Assembly: GCA_034769895.1 (NCBI GenBank) | Contig: CM068372.1 | Span: 368,485,258 to 368,549,257, forward strand | Origin: Magicicada septendecula | Lineage: Eukaryota; Arthropoda; Insecta; Hemiptera; Cicadidae | Direction of reading: 5' to 3' | Length of the DNA stretch: 64,000 bases | In this document: positions 34,801 to 46,987 of the stretch, piece after piece | How the letters are laid out: each line of letters opens with the position of its first letter | Position numbering within the stretch: position 1 is the first letter of the stretch | Made by a program: the position numbers and the translations under genes | Notes under the pieces: model-generated | The model's database searches: none | Seen by the model: only the letters and a program-made list of their open reading frames with translations | What the model was told of the DNA's origin: nothing

Positions 34801-34849
34801 TTCAAACCGTGAAAGTATCAAAGTACAGTTACAAGATTCAGTTGGTACC

Positions 34850-35335
34850 ATGGATGATGATGCATCGTGCAGTCTTGAAATTACATGCGATGAAGGACAG
34901 AACATTACTAACAACAATGTAGACCGTGTTCCCGGTACTTCTCTAAAAGATATGGGAGCTTGGCCAAGCGAGAAATCTCAATCCTTCCGAGATATAATGG
35001 TGAATAGAGGAACATGTCAGTTGCAGAACAAGGGGAGCCATTTCCTGAAGATTAATCTGGACAATCCTTAAACAAGTATTGGTTTGATAAAACCTTGCAA
35101 AATGGCGAAAAGATAACACTTGGATGGATTTTTCTCAAAATAAAAAATCTCTATTTTGCTTTTGTTGCACTTTATTTCCACAAAAAACTACCAAGGAAGC
35201 CATTTAAATAGTAAAAATGGGTTTTCGTCGTGGCGAAAGTTAAATCCCCGTAAAAAGTCCTGCTCATCGCACTGCGTTTTTTGAATGGAAGGAATTGCCA
35301 CAGTACTTTTTTGCCAGTTTCACACAGTATTATAC
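34850..35335 (+). pseudogene. hAT transposase fragment, TTF-type zinc finger
   Basis: The first frame (34850-35071, 73 codons) begins MDDDASCSLE and includes GTCQLQNKGSHF, the start of a TTF-type zinc-finger region seen in ZMYM1-like hAT transposases. Later frames give NKYWFDKTLQNGEKIT, WMDFSQNKKSLFCFCCTLFP and FFEWKELPQ. The CFCC cysteines belong to the finger. At least two frameshifts separate these blocks, and the catalytic and dimerisation parts are missing. A dimerisation piece of a hAT lies at 42165-42360, not necessarily of the same family. Confidence 0.65.
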
Positions 35336-35444
35336 AAGCAGTCTCCAGTTAATACTTAATATAATTATATTAATTTCATTTAAATACTTAAATCCAATTA
35401 CTTGTTCCAATAACTACTTGTAATTTTACTCTTCTGAGTTCTTT

Positions 35445-36090
35445 TGTCATCATCATAATCACCACTCCAATGATTAGGCCTTAGACCTGCTTCGGAACCC
35501 ATTTCCTCCTCGGTCCACCGACATCTCTATTCCCAGTAGGGTGATAACCCAAGGCAGCCACAGGTAGACGGACGTCAGGCATGCGATTCAAGTGTTCACA
35601 CCGTCTCCTTCTGTGGTCTTCAATCTTCTGGTGCAATGATACAATGTTTAAATCGTATCCTCGTTAAACGAACCAAGTCTAATATCCTCGTTACTTCTCC
35701 GAACCAAGAGAGAACAACCTTGCGTCCTTCTTAGAAATTTCATTTCGGCTGCCCGAATCCTCTGCACGTCCCTTTTACCAAGAGTCCATGTCTCACTAGC
35801 ATACAGGAATGTGGGGGACAGCCACAGTTTTATAAAATTTCATTCGGGTATTCTTCCGTGTTTAATTTTTCAGGTACCTATGAATCGTTCTACAGATGCG
35901 TATAACTTTTGTTAGCTTACTATCCCAATCAATATCAGTTCCATATGAGATATTACAACCCAGATAATTAAAATGACTAACCTGATCCAAAATCTGATTA
36001 TTCACGACTATCTTAGTCCTTATAACTGGCCTGTAACGCCACCGTTCTATATTTTGTAGCAAAGATCTGTAGCCCATAGTCTTGTATGAT
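35445..36090 (-). mobile_element. RTE-type LINE 3' end (family e)
   Basis: On the minus strand the 71-codon frame at 35862-36077 has NNQILDQVSHFNYLGCNISY, then D.DWDSKL, then RICRTIHRYLKN, the linker between RT and tail. Further downstream come SRNEISKKD-like and NEDI blocks in other frames, ending in a (GAT)n-type tail near 35450. It is in the opposite orientation to 19560-20095. Confidence 0.75.
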
Positions 36091-36409
36091 TCTAGAGTTC
36101 TTTTGTTATCTGGTTAATTCGTTTGTTTCTTTTCTAACTAACATTATCTCGTTATATTTTCTTGCTACGTTTTTTATTTAACGAAATGATGTTATTATTT
36201 GTGAATTATCTTTAGAATGTGCTGATAATATTACTACATAATTTACTAAGTTTAACATTACGCTGTTCATCGTAATTTAACTTGGAAATATAAAAACAGT
36301 CACCGCCGTTCTTACGCTACCATTTTTATCGTCATCACTGTTTGCGTTCGTTACAAACGTTATGTTATTACAGGGGCATTTGGTAGCATCAGACCATTAA
36401 TTACATAAG

Positions 36410-36455
<46 letters not shown>

Positions 36456-37334
36456 GAACTAACTGAAAGGTCACAAAATGTTAATCGGAAAGCGCGTACA
36501 GAGAAAACAGTTAAAAGATACGAATAACCTGCAAACAGGTTACCGCGCGACTGGTTTATTGGCATTCATCTGTGTGTGTGTGTGTGCCCGCGTTCGTATC
36601 TGATGTCCGCCACCGCTCTATGTGCTTAAGTGTTTAATTATAACAAATGCAGTAGGAAAACTACATACAGTTCATTATTCACTTCTATGAGTGAACTGGA
36701 GAAACAGTTCCGTGGCCTCTAAAAGAAAAAATAATAATTTCACACACACACAGCCTTCTCCATTTTTCATTAATCCGCGACGCTTAATCAGTTCCTAATA
36801 CGAACCTGAGACATTATTTACCCCATTACTTGCAACACACGCTATAATTTGCTGTTGATAGCCATTTGAACCAGAGGTGACATACAGATAGAGTAATTAC
36901 TTATTTGTAGTTCAGAAATTATACTGTTCCAACTAGTGAGAGCTTAGTTGTAAACTAGAAAGGGTACCCCATATCCTGACGATAAATCACATCCTGATCG
37001 TTGTTCATCTATCCAATAGATATATTATGTCTTTTAAGCAAACACTATTCAATACACGCGTTAACCGTTTCCAATAAACTTAAGACACTAATTAATTTAT
37101 ATGACTAGAACGGTAAATATCACTTATTCAGAATACAGTATTTGTGTTAAAATTATAGACCACTAAACTTGCTTAAAAATAAAACACGCGAGGAATCACA
37201 GCTCAAACTGACTGCGATTCCTGCTGCGCTTTGTAGTTTGTAGACGTAAAACACTGAGGTTAACCATCGAGTACTGTACTGTACAGTAGCCGCTGAAAGC
37301 CGGTATTTGTGAGTTGCTACAGATTATTATATTT
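36091..37334. other. Non-coding stretch with (GA)n
   Basis: (GA)n at 36412-36452; short (TG)n near 36572. No gene recognised. Confidence 0.5.
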
Positions 37335-38030
37335 AGTTATACCGGCTGTACAATGTTTACACATTTTCCGGAACCAAAGATTATAGAAGTGATTTAATTC
37401 TCATCTTCCACTGCTGCTTGTCCATACAAAGATCTTCTTCAATTTCTCGTTCCCTCAATATAGTCTGAATTTCTTCTATCCAGGTGATACGTAGTTTCTT
37501 CTATCCACTTTTCCTTCTTCCTGGTGGGTCCATTCCATAACTCTCCTTGGCAATCTTTCTGTGCCATTCTTTTTATGTGTCCATACTATTGTAATTTTTT
37601 TTTGTTTCATAAAATCAACAATTGAATTTTTCACATTCATTCTGTCCTTAATGACTTTATTTCTAATTTTCTCACGTCTGGATACTCTTGCCGACCGTCT
37701 TCAAGAGTCTATGTCTGCTGTCATTAATTTTGCTCTTGTGTGTTTATTAGTAGTCCAAACTTCTGAGCCGTAGGTAATGATATTTCTAACAATGGTTTTA
37801 AATATTTGGTTTTAGTTTCTGCTGTAATTTGTTTATCCCACAGGATTCCATTTAACGTAGATATAGATATCTTTCCCAAATTAATTCTGGATTGTGTTTC
37901 TTTGTCTTGCTTCCCACTGGCCGTAATTTTCACCCATAAATACTTGTATTCCTCTGCACATGAAATCTTCCCCATGTCTTCCTCCAATAACAAGTCTTGG
38001 AAAGTCACCTATTGCCATGTATTTTATTTA
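37335..38030 (-). mobile_element. RTE-type LINE 3' end (family c)
   Basis: The 94-codon frame at 37724-38008 (minus) has LLLEEDMGKISCAEEYKYL, then VKITASGKQDKETQSRINLG, then ILWDKQITAETKTKYLKPLL, the post-RT linker. Downstream (lower coordinates) the frame changes to MAQ..-like and GRRK..-like pieces that match 16459-16641, and the 3' UTR matches 62090-62160. Several frameshifts. Confidence 0.78.
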
Positions 38031-38109
38031 TTCTTATTTACAGAGTTGTTACAGATTAAATGACAATTTTGCAGGTTCTATGGAAACGTGAGGAAATCAG
38101 AGCTGAATT

Positions 38110-38270
38110 GAGAATATACAATCTCATCATCGTTTTCACGGTATCATGTTCTTCAGCAAGGGTTAAACCAAAAGTGGTTTGGTCTAAGTTCCAAGCTGAC
38201 AGACTAAAGCTGGTTACTCAAACTCTTCCTAGGATGTCCAGATCTCTCCGTCCTTTCGGCTTATAACTCA
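38110..38270 (-). mobile_element. RTE-type LINE 3' scrap (family a)
   Basis: On the minus strand, YKPKGRRDLDILG-like residues and KPLLV-type codons are followed by a TGATGAGA tail, matching the last 150 bp of the copies at 7958 and 28085. Confidence 0.6.
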
Positions 38271-38279
38271 ATAGCCGTC

Positions 38280-39072
38280 TAGTGCAGTTAATAATTTAAC
38301 AATTGTAACAGTTTGTGGACACTATCCAGACAATAATCACAAACTCGAAAGTTAGGCCTAAAGATGACGATGATGAGGATGGTGACGGTCATTACCGATA
38401 TCCCGTGGAATGGTGGGCATTTCTAACGGAATTCCCTGTGATTGTGTGTGTGTAGACGCACGCGCGAAACTTCATTATCATCATCTTCATCATCATTTGC
38501 CTGCCTATTGTTGGGCGGATATGATCGAAATCGTTCTGCAGCGATTTGTCAAAAAAAAAAAAAATCTTATATCACAGTATTTTAACATTTCATCCCTCCA
38601 TTTTACCATCGTGGCTTCGAGACTGTATGTCGTCCTATCGCTTAGCCAAACGTCCTGTGTTAGATTGTAAGGGATACCGTACATTCGTATTTGTTTTGGA
38701 AATTTTTCATACCAAACTTTACATATGTGTGAGTAAAAGATAAGTTGCAAATGAAAATGTCTGTGCATACGCCTCAAGTTAATGACGCGCGCGCGCGTAC
38801 ACACACACACAACTATTTTCCTATTTTAAGGACATAGAAAAGTTACTTGCCCTCAAAACATAACCTCCTATAATTATTTCAATTAAAAAATCTGTTAAAA
38901 GTTAATATTACTTATGTGGTATGTTATCAGTATGATGGGTAAGTACTTTTATTATTTAACTTAAGATATCTAGGCTCGCTGACGTGATCGAAAGTGTGGT
39001 CACTCTGTAGCATACATTTAGATTATAACCGTTCAACCATATCTCGTCTCACAAACAAGGAAGCAGAGCTCA

Positions 39073-39159
<87 letters not shown>

Positions 39160-40674
39160 AGCACAATGAAATGTTTGTTTTGACTGTAAAGACATTCGAC
39201 GGTCGTTCATGTCACCACACTCTCGATATCATCGGTAGCACACACACAGGTAACACCGGGTAAAAGGAGAGAGAGTGAGAGTCAGAGGGGGGGGAGAGAC
39301 CAAGAAGGCGACGGCTCCCTACGTCTGACAGCCCTATTAGTGTCCTCCATCTTCAGATACATATTCAAACATGCGGTTTCTTGTATTATTCATGTGTGGT
39401 ACTCTACACACAAAACTTACCCCCCCTCCCCGTAAGTTCCAGATCAATCAATATTCATCTCTTTTCTTTTGTGTCGTTGTGAACCCTTTTCTTCTGCTCC
39501 AGTATATTTTTTATTACAACAAATCAAATTTACACATTTCCATTGTACGAACACACAATACACGCACTCACACTAACGCAGACACACATTCTTTTAAAAT
39601 TTAAATGACGACGTTAATTTCTATCGCCGCAATAAATAACAATAACAACAACCGATAAAAGTAACGATTACAATAGCCATTCGCGGCAATAAAGTGCAAT
39701 ATGACGGTAAATATCGCCGCGCAAACTGGTATTGGGTTTGTTTATTTTTCACAAGAGAATTCATTACAAAAAGGGTGTGTGTGTGTTTTTTTAATAGCCT
39801 TTGTGTCTGGCTCATCGATGACTAGCCTGTATATAAATATACGACGCTCTGCCTTCCGAATCAAACATTTTTAAACCGAATCAGCTGTTCTGAAGTGTTG
39901 AACGTATTTTGCAACGTTTACATCGTCTTTCTGGGGAATTGAACTTGTTTGCTTTGTGCATTCACACACACACACAACCGTGCATGACAGGGAACTCGTC
40001 AAGTTCGCGGAGTCAGTTCAGTGACACACTTTCCATTTGCTGCAGACCACAGAGCATCAAAATATAGCTCCAGATCGTAACAAACTATGATTCCAGATCA
40101 ATCAGACGAGAAAATAAGTCGCCTACTTTAAGGGGAAATAGTCTACAAAACAAGGGGAAAATAATTCATATTAAAAACAACTGAGCAGTTCAAATTATTA
40201 ATTATTATCATGTCTGCTATAACTTAATTATGACGTAGGATAAAAATGTTTTGGAACGTTCAAAACTATAGTACACGAAGATGATTTAAGTAAGACATGT
40301 GAGCTAATGGTGCCTAATTCATTTTGTAGACAATATAACGACGATAATCATCGTTGTTGTCGTCGTATAATAATCTATTAAATACACACACTCGGAGCTT
40401 GTATGGTGTCTACAGTTGCAGTAAATGGAATTAAAGCGATGTACTTGTTTTGTAACAGAAACGAATAAAAGATTTTCATAAAATGGAGACTTGAGGTCCT
40501 CAAAAATTTACACTTCAAAATCGCCAAACGAAGGGTGACCAGACGTCCCGTTTTTAACGGGTTGTCCCAATAAAATATCGGTATCGAGAACCATACATGA
40601 CTTCCGTGTTCTAAAATTTATATTTAAAATAATTTTCGAAATGAAATATTTCCATAGAAACTACTTCTTTCTAA
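38280..40674. other. Non-coding stretch with long (GT)n
   Basis: (GT)n of about 41 units at 39075-39156. A GATGATGATGAAG-like patch near 38475-38495. At 40534 'gggtgaccagacgtcccg' resembles a known type of transposon terminus, but no partner was found. No gene recognised. Confidence 0.5.
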
Positions 40675-40850
40675 TTATTGCTTCAGCCTTAACCACAGTA
40701 CTGTGGTCACTAACGTACACCACCTCACGTTGTCGCACTCGATTTTCACTGATGATGGCAGTCGATGGTACTGTCGAAACGTCTGGTTTTGCAGAAAACA
40801 TTGGACTACGCCCAAACAGCCCGGGAAGGAATTTTAACAACAATCTACTT
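40675..40850 (+). mobile_element. Solo hammerhead-type element
   Basis: Same order as one arm of 13881-14356: CCACAGTACTGTGG (40693-40706), 42-bp spacer, core, GGTTTTGCAG, then CGCCCAAACAGCCCGGGA. No opposite arm or tail was found, so it is a solo or truncated copy. Confidence 0.7.
40749..40783 (+). ncRNA. Hammerhead-like core
   Basis: CTGATGA, T, stem II GGCAGT/ACTGTC (6 bp, one G-U, 7-nt loop), GAAAC, GTC. TCA (40746-40748) and TGG give up to 3 bp of stem I. Confidence 0.6.
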
Positions 40851-41384
40851 CTTTGTTGCCGATAGCCGATAACGTAGTACACATATAAAAAATTATCCCC
40901 TCCCCTTCAACTATAATTTTCATTTATAGAAAATTACCCCCATTCTGCAGTGGATTATTATGATCTTCTTACCTCGAACACGATTTTTTCGCCATCACCA
41001 TACTTCCAGTTCCTTATGGAACATGGAAGTAAAAATTAAAGGGATGCAAAATGTCACGTTTTTTTTTTCGAAAAATATTAACCTTCCCCAATATTTTTGA
41101 AATTTGCTCAAAACCAGTTTATATCTGCTTTTTCTGTACTTTTTTAGTCATATGAGAGTGAATTTTAGCCGATTTTTTACCTTCAGAAAGCAAGAAACGG
41201 CTTCACGTTGTCCAACTAATTTCGAAACTTCAATAGGACTCGCCACCGTTAAATGACAATTTCAGGTCATAAACAGGACAATTCTAACCAAAGAGAAGTC
41301 ACACAGGAATGCCAGCTTACAGTCTTAAAACTATCGTTCTCCGCCTACCAACCGTTTTCTTCCTCTACAGCTATGTACCTATCT
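40851..41384. other. Non-coding stretch, nothing recognised
   Basis: AT-rich; no supported feature. Confidence 0.45.
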
Positions 41385-41670
41385 TTTTAATTATTGAATG
41401 ACTCTCGTATACATATAAATAATCGACGAACCTCATATATATTGTTATTAGCATAAACTTTAGGTTTTCCCTACATTTGTTAACATCAGAGTTGCGTTTA
41501 TACTTTTTAATATACTATTTATTATATTATTTAATTCCTCGTATTCTGAAGGGAATCTGGACTCTAAATGTGATCTACCATTACAGTAGAAGACAGTTAA
41601 GAATTAGGCTACATACTTACTCGTCTCCACATGTAGTGAATAGCATCGTGGTGGTTGGTAGTCTTATGTA
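41385..41670 (-). pseudogene. Decayed copy of host exon end plus intron
   Basis: Aligns by eye to 62180-62420: shared words AATCGACGAAC, ATCAGAGTTGC, GTTAAGAATTA, CCACATGTAGTG and CGTGGTGGTTGG in the same order and spacing. On the minus strand it still encodes NHHDAIHYMW, equivalent to NHHDAVHYMW of the exon at 62367-62576, and is followed by a GTAAGT-like donor. The N-terminal two thirds of the exon and the acceptor are missing, with an in-frame stop 11 codons upstream of the Asn-His-His. Likely an old segmental duplication. Confidence 0.6.
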
Positions 41671-41859
41671 GTACCCGCTTTAGTTATCTGCTTATTGTTG
41701 TCGTTAGAAAGCGACGAGAAACATGACACAAAAGTAGACCAAATTCTTCAAAATAGGGCATGCTTTTTTGTGTAGATTATCATGGAACAGTGATGATAAT
41801 GGTGTAGATGACAATGATGACGACAGTAGGCAAATCGTGGATTCCAGTCCATACGGTGA

Positions 41860-42640
41860 CGCCGGTGCCGTATTAAGGGGGGCTAGGGGAGCTAAAACCC
41901 ACGGCCCCGCTTGTCGGGGGCTCCATGTCCGTCAATTTTAAAATTCTCATTTTCGAACGAATAAATAAAATTTCCGAGCAAGCGAAATATTTAAAACCCC
42001 ACTGACAAGGAGAGTGCGGATCACGGATTTAAATGAAACGTGGGTACATGTTTAGGTACATAAGATTATGGTAAAAGCCGAAGCAGTTGGATAGTTAACA
42101 CTGACATTATTGACGTATTTCCAAATATTTATATAGCCTATCGATTGTTTCTCACTATACGTGTAGCAAACTGGAGGCTGAGAGATCATTTTCTACTCTT
42201 AAAAGAATCAAGAACATGTACCGTTCAACAGTGCTTGATAGCCACTTAAATAATTTAGCAAGATTAACTATTGAAACAGAATTATTAAAAACATCGTGTT
42301 TGGATGATTCGATAGCAGAGTTTGCCGAAAAGAAGAGCAGAAAGAAATATTTCAATTAAATTATTTTGTATTCTCTAATTTATTTGTACTGTTGATTATT
42401 GTAAAAGATCTGCGAAATAAAATAATAGTAAACAGTTCCAGTATCTATTTAATCAGTATAAAATAAAAAAATATGTGCGTAAAAATACGGTTTAAGAACA
42501 ATATTTTGTTTATTATATTTCTTAAATGATCGTCTGAATAAAGTAAAGTGTTGTGCAAAACGCGAACATTTCATACATGGGCCCTGCTCTTAAATAGCCC
42601 CGGGCCTCCTGTAGCCTTAATCCGGCCATGGGTGGCGCCC
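41860..42640 (+). mobile_element. hAT element remnant with terminal repeats
   Basis: The left end has GCCGGTGCCGTATTAAGG and CCCACGGCCCCG. The right end inverted has ATGGCCGGATTAAGGC and GCCCGGGGC. These match as diverged terminal inverted repeats. Between them only the last part of a transposase survives (42165-42360), so the element has lost most of its gene. Exact termini and target duplication could not be fixed. Confidence 0.6.
42165..42360 (+). pseudogene. hAT transposase dimerisation domain fragment
   Basis: The frame reads SKLEAERSFSTLKRIKNMYR, then STVLDSHLNNLARLTIETEL, then IAEFAEKKSRKKYFN and a stop. The order AERSFS.L.RIK...RS....RL..LA.L.IE is the hAT C-terminal dimerisation domain as found in ZMYM1-like transposases. 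It is the true C-terminus of the ORF; the N-terminal and catalytic parts are deleted. Confidence 0.8.
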
Positions 42641-43790
42641 AAAGTGAGACTTGGAATACGGCTCTGGCGCGGACGCAGGGTTTGTCCGCGGCTTCATGCA
42701 GTTCCCCATGCAGGCGGAGGCGACGCGACGGTAGTGCTGATAGTCAAATCACGACTGTCAAATTACACAGGAAAGTAATCGGCCGATCTTTATGGGGAAA
42801 TAAAGTACTCCACAGTAAGATCAAGTATCAGCTGCAGTAAAATGAAGGCAGCAGCGCTTAATTACTTACGAATACGGTACGCTAATTGCGAATGGTATCA
42901 CCGGTGGAAATCAGAGTCGCATTCGCATCTGTCTACACAAATTTAGCGCACACACTCAATTACACTCTTATCCGCACACTGCCGTCTGATATTGAGCACA
43001 TTCACACTTATTTATTACGATTTCATTAGTCGCTGCCTTCTTTATCCAACACACTAACGACCACTACAACACTTTTAATATTAATTTCAACTTTCAAAAT
43101 TATGTTATATATCAAGTCGACCGAATCTCACGTTACGTTCAAACGGCCTAATCGAAAACGTAACGCCCAATCGATTTAGAACTCGGTCTGAAGTGACCAC
43201 CGAGCGCCGTTTTTAAACAATTCAGTTTAAATGAATCTGCACCTGGTCTTCAGCATACAATTTATCCCCGCGTTATTGGAACAGGAATACTAACGACCTC
43301 TATTGTCGAAAAAATTAAAAACGGCCAGTTCTGATTGGTCAGACCTTGTCAATATTGAGCTGATATTTTAAAACCGAACAAAATTAGGTTCCGGGCGCGC
43401 GTGTACACGCGTGGGTCTAAAACATAAGCAGCACGTCCAAACAACAACAACAACACCACTGAAGACGTTTTAGAGCCTTGTGATAAAACGTTTGCAGTAA
43501 TATTTATTGACTGTCTATGGGAGCTTCTGAACACAATGAATGCACAACGATTTAATAAATCAATATCTGGTTTTAAATATACGTTTCTAGTACAAGCCAA
43601 CGGGTCTAATTGGATTTCGAACTGACTCACCTAATAGGAAACAGATCTTTAATATTAAACAATTTTATGATTCTACGTGCATTACAACGTCATTACAACG
43701 ATATAAACGTCGATTTTAATTCATAGACGTCTCGGTTTTTATTTATGTGCTACCATTGTTTTGCGTGGTCCACGGTTTCAGAAAAATGCT

Positions 43791-43835
<45 letters not shown>

Positions 43836-44040
43836 GTACCAGCAGCAATACAAGCAAAATCTGATCACTGGTGACTGCTATCGCAAGCTCCTCTGTCCAT
43901 CGAGCTTTGTTATTTCATCGGCTTCGCTGAACCATTCCTTGATTACTCATTTCATGGTTTCTTCTCCCTACTCTTCGGCCGTCAGTCTTACATTTTCTCA
44001 TTATATTCTTCATGCTTCTTTTATAACTTACACTAATAAG
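42641..44040. other. Non-coding stretch with (CT)n
   Basis: (CT)n at 43793-43833. ORFs 42548-42840 and 43349-43630 show no domain. No gene recognised. Confidence 0.45.
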
Positions 44041-44765
44041 CTGCCTGAGATGCATAACTCGCTCCCTATTTTGAACCAAGTGCAATTGTTATTACATAAA
44101 CTCTAATATTAGAGATAACTTTTCCACTTATGCGAAACATGATAAAAATCCCGATTACTCTACTGTTTCTTTAGTAGCAATATAACAACTGTAGAGTACA
44201 CAATCATACAATAAACAGTAAAAACTCGAAACATTCAAAATTGGGTTACAATTATTTTTAGTCTGACACCCTGTTGGGTTTTCACAATTTTTCAAATTTT
44301 TGTACTCCTTTTTCAGACCCTCGGGTTCCGAAATTTTGAAACTTCCAAGGCTCAACACTGCATTCAGATACTAGTTAAAATTCTCTTTAATTTGACACCC
44401 CATATGAATTTTTGCGATTTTATCACAATTTTCACGCACTTTGAGCATTGATGTCCAGAAATTTTGAAATTTCCAAAATGTATATTGCGTTCAAATTTTG
44501 GTTTATATTTCTTTTGCATAGATACACCACATGAACGTCATAATATAATATACGATTATCTTGATACATAAAAAAATTAAATTACCTACACGTATGCTCC
44601 CTGGACTACAGAACTCGCCCACTATTCTGAACGAAGTACATTTATTATTATATAAATTTTAATATTAGAGATAATTTTCAATTTGGGGAAAAATTACACA
44701 AAAATACTGATTACTTTACAATTAATCCTTAGTAACATAACAATTATAGAGCACAGTCATACAAT
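44041..44765 (-). repeat. Dispersed repeat R1, two minus-strand pieces
   Basis: 44041-44540 matches 3180-3700. A second, partial copy starts again at about 44590 (CCCTGGACTACAGAACTCGC) and runs to CAGTCATACAAT at 44765, where an RTE element interrupts it. The two pieces are in tandem in the same orientation. The second resumes at 45966. Confidence 0.78.
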
Positions 44766-44767
44766 CA

Positions 44768-45965
44768 TCATCATCATCATCTATCTGTCCAGGATTAGGC
44801 AGGTTGCCTGTTCCGGCTTCACCATCTGCGTCTCGGTCTGCCAACATTTCTTCTTCCGGTTGGCTTATAATTCAGGAGTTTTCTTGGAATTCTTCTGGAG
44901 ACATGCGCATAACATGTTCTTCCAATCTTTTTTTATAGTTCTTCACTAGTTCCGTTACTGGGTGTACTTTTAATTCCTGTCTTATATCTTCGTTCTTTAC
45001 GTGATCTAATCTTATACAACCTTTCACGGATCTAAGATATTTCAATTCAGACGTTTCCATCTGTCTATAATCTTTCTTTCTTGGTGCCCATGATTCGGAC
45101 CCGTATAATAGCATGGGGACTGCCATCACCTTTTAGAATTTTATTTGTGTTTCTTTCGTGGTCTTTCCTTTGAGTGTTCCCCGTAATGTCCCACATATTC
45201 TTTGGAAGTTGTTTGTTTTATTAAGAATATCTTTGTCTTCTTCATATGTAATATCACATCCTAGGTAACTGAAATGTGATACTTGTTCTAAAATTTTATT
45301 TTCAATTACAATTTTTTTCCGAATCGAATCTTTCCTAGGAATGCCATGGTCTTAGTTTTTTCTATTGAAATGTTCAAATTATAACCTTTTGATAACAGAT
45401 TTAGTTTGTGGATAGCCAGCTGTAATTTATCCTCACTATCTTGGATTACCAATTGATCATCGGCAAACAGCATAATGTTTAGGAACTCATGTCGGCTAAT
45501 CTGTATACCTAGAGGAGCACTTTGTTTCCAGTCTCGCACGAGGTCATCTATATATATTGAAGAGTGTAGGCGATAAAGTGCATCCCTATCTGACACCTTG
45601 GTTGGTCATAATTTCTTATGTTAGCTCTTTTCCGGTTCCAGTATCAATTATAATTTTAGTGTTTTTATAAAGGGCTTGTACCGTTCTATTCAAATGCATA
45701 GGATATCCTCGTTTCTCCATTATGTGCCAGAGTTTGTCTCGGTGGATACGATCAAACGCCTTTAGGTAATCTATGAAGGCTATGTGCGTCTCTAAATTTA
45801 ATTCCCTATGCTGTTGGATTATCTGCCTTACACTGAAACCATCGTCAGTGCATGATCGTCCTGCTAGCTCTTCAAGCAATATAGTTTCAGAGACAGTTCT
45901 TTTCTGCTAAGCCTTTCATTGATAATTCTGCTGTAATGTTTGTAAGCAGGATTTAACAGACTAAT
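44768..45965 (-). mobile_element. RTE-type LINE with partial RT, inserted in R1
   Basis: A 1.2-kb 5'-truncated LINE. On the minus strand: a YSRIINERL-like start; a frame at 45616-45879 with HIAFIDYLKAFDRIHRDKLW (RT motif A, catalytic Asp in FIDY); a frame at 45306-45596 with GIQISRHEFLNIMLFADDQL (motif C, FADD); and a tail frame at 44872-45129 with LLYGSESWAP and KNEDIRQELKVH. It ends in (GAT)n at 44767-44781. Frameshifts separate the frames. Flanks TCATACAA / TCGTACAA form a probable 8-bp target duplication with one mismatch. The R1 sequence is continuous across the gap. Confidence 0.85.
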
Positions 45966-46270
45966 ACCCTTAATCGTACAACAAACACTAAAAATTCGAA
46001 ACATTCAGATTTGGATTACAACTCCTTTTAGTCTCACCACATGAGCTTTATTCACAAATTTGACCCCCCCCCCACACTTTTGGAGGGATCAATCTCGAAA
46101 ACAATAGCGTTCTGCGGGGAAAAGTATGAACACGCACGCCAAGCTTTACTAAAGTCGGTTGATGTGTTCTAAAGTTATCGTGAGACATTCCCCAAACAGA
46201 CAGACAGACAGACAAATGCCAAACGGTCGAGTCAAAACTGACAACTCTCTTCGCTCGTTCAATAATTACA
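45966..46270 (-). repeat. Dispersed repeat R1, continuation after RTE
   Basis: Resumes ACACTAAAAATTCGAAACAT exactly where 44765 stopped. After a short deletion it gives the 5' part with a C-run, GTTATCGTGAGACATTCCCC and (CAGA)n. Confidence 0.78.
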
Positions 46271-46891
46271 TCCATATCGCCCTGTCTTCTTTCCGTCCGT
46301 CATAACTTGATCGTTCCGTCATACTCTCTTTTTGGCAATCTTCCGTACTTATTTATTTAATTCGTATTCCATGTAATTCTTTAATACGTTTTCCTGGTTT
46401 CCTATAGGTACTCACGCCCAAAACCATGCAACATTTCCGCCTTAATAAGCCTTAATGAGCGTTCTCCTTCGGTGTGTTTCTGTATTCAATAAACTTTCTT
46501 CCACAAGTTTAACAATTCTTTTACACAAAAGCAAAATTGAGTTTTTTCTTTCTTCATCCCTATTCGAGAACGATATGTCACACGATTTTAGACCTCTTGT
46601 CTCTTCCGCTTATCACATTTTTTGTACGTTGTAGCCGCGGCCAGTCTTAGACCTATGTCGTACCGTCTTCAGTTTACGTGACACATTATTTATGTCCAGT
46701 TGTCAGGAAAAATATTTCACGCCTTTCCGCGTGTAATCAAGTGTATTTGACACGCTAATTATTTGCAGTCTACAAATCGTATCTCACCAGCCCTAGTTCA
46801 GTTACAAAAACAAACGCTACATTTCAATCTTAATATTACAATTTAGTGTATAAAGTTTATAATAATAATAAAATCAACAACAATAATAATT
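46271..46891. other. Non-coding stretch, nothing recognised
   Basis: AT-rich; no feature found apart from AAT-rich tracts at the right edge. Confidence 0.45.
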
Positions 46892-46953
46892 TTTAACTAT
46901 GGAAGATTTAGCGTGGATCGGTCAATAATTATAGACACAATTTTTATATGTCG

Positions 46954-46987
46954 ACGTTTCGACAACATTTATTGTCATCATCAAGGC
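46954..46987 (-). ncRNA. Degraded hammerhead-like core
   Basis: On the minus strand: TTGATGA in place of CTGATGA (C3 changed), T, GACAAT/GTTGTC stem II, GAAAC, GTC. The C3 change would be expected to abolish cleavage. Confidence 0.5.

Noticed and set aside
39075-39156. Telomeric or functional GT tract
   Set aside because: Plain dinucleotide microsatellite, not a TTAGG-type insect telomere repeat.
40534-40600. Transposon end 'gggtgaccagacgtcccg'
   Set aside because: Familiar-looking terminus but no inverted partner or target duplication in range.
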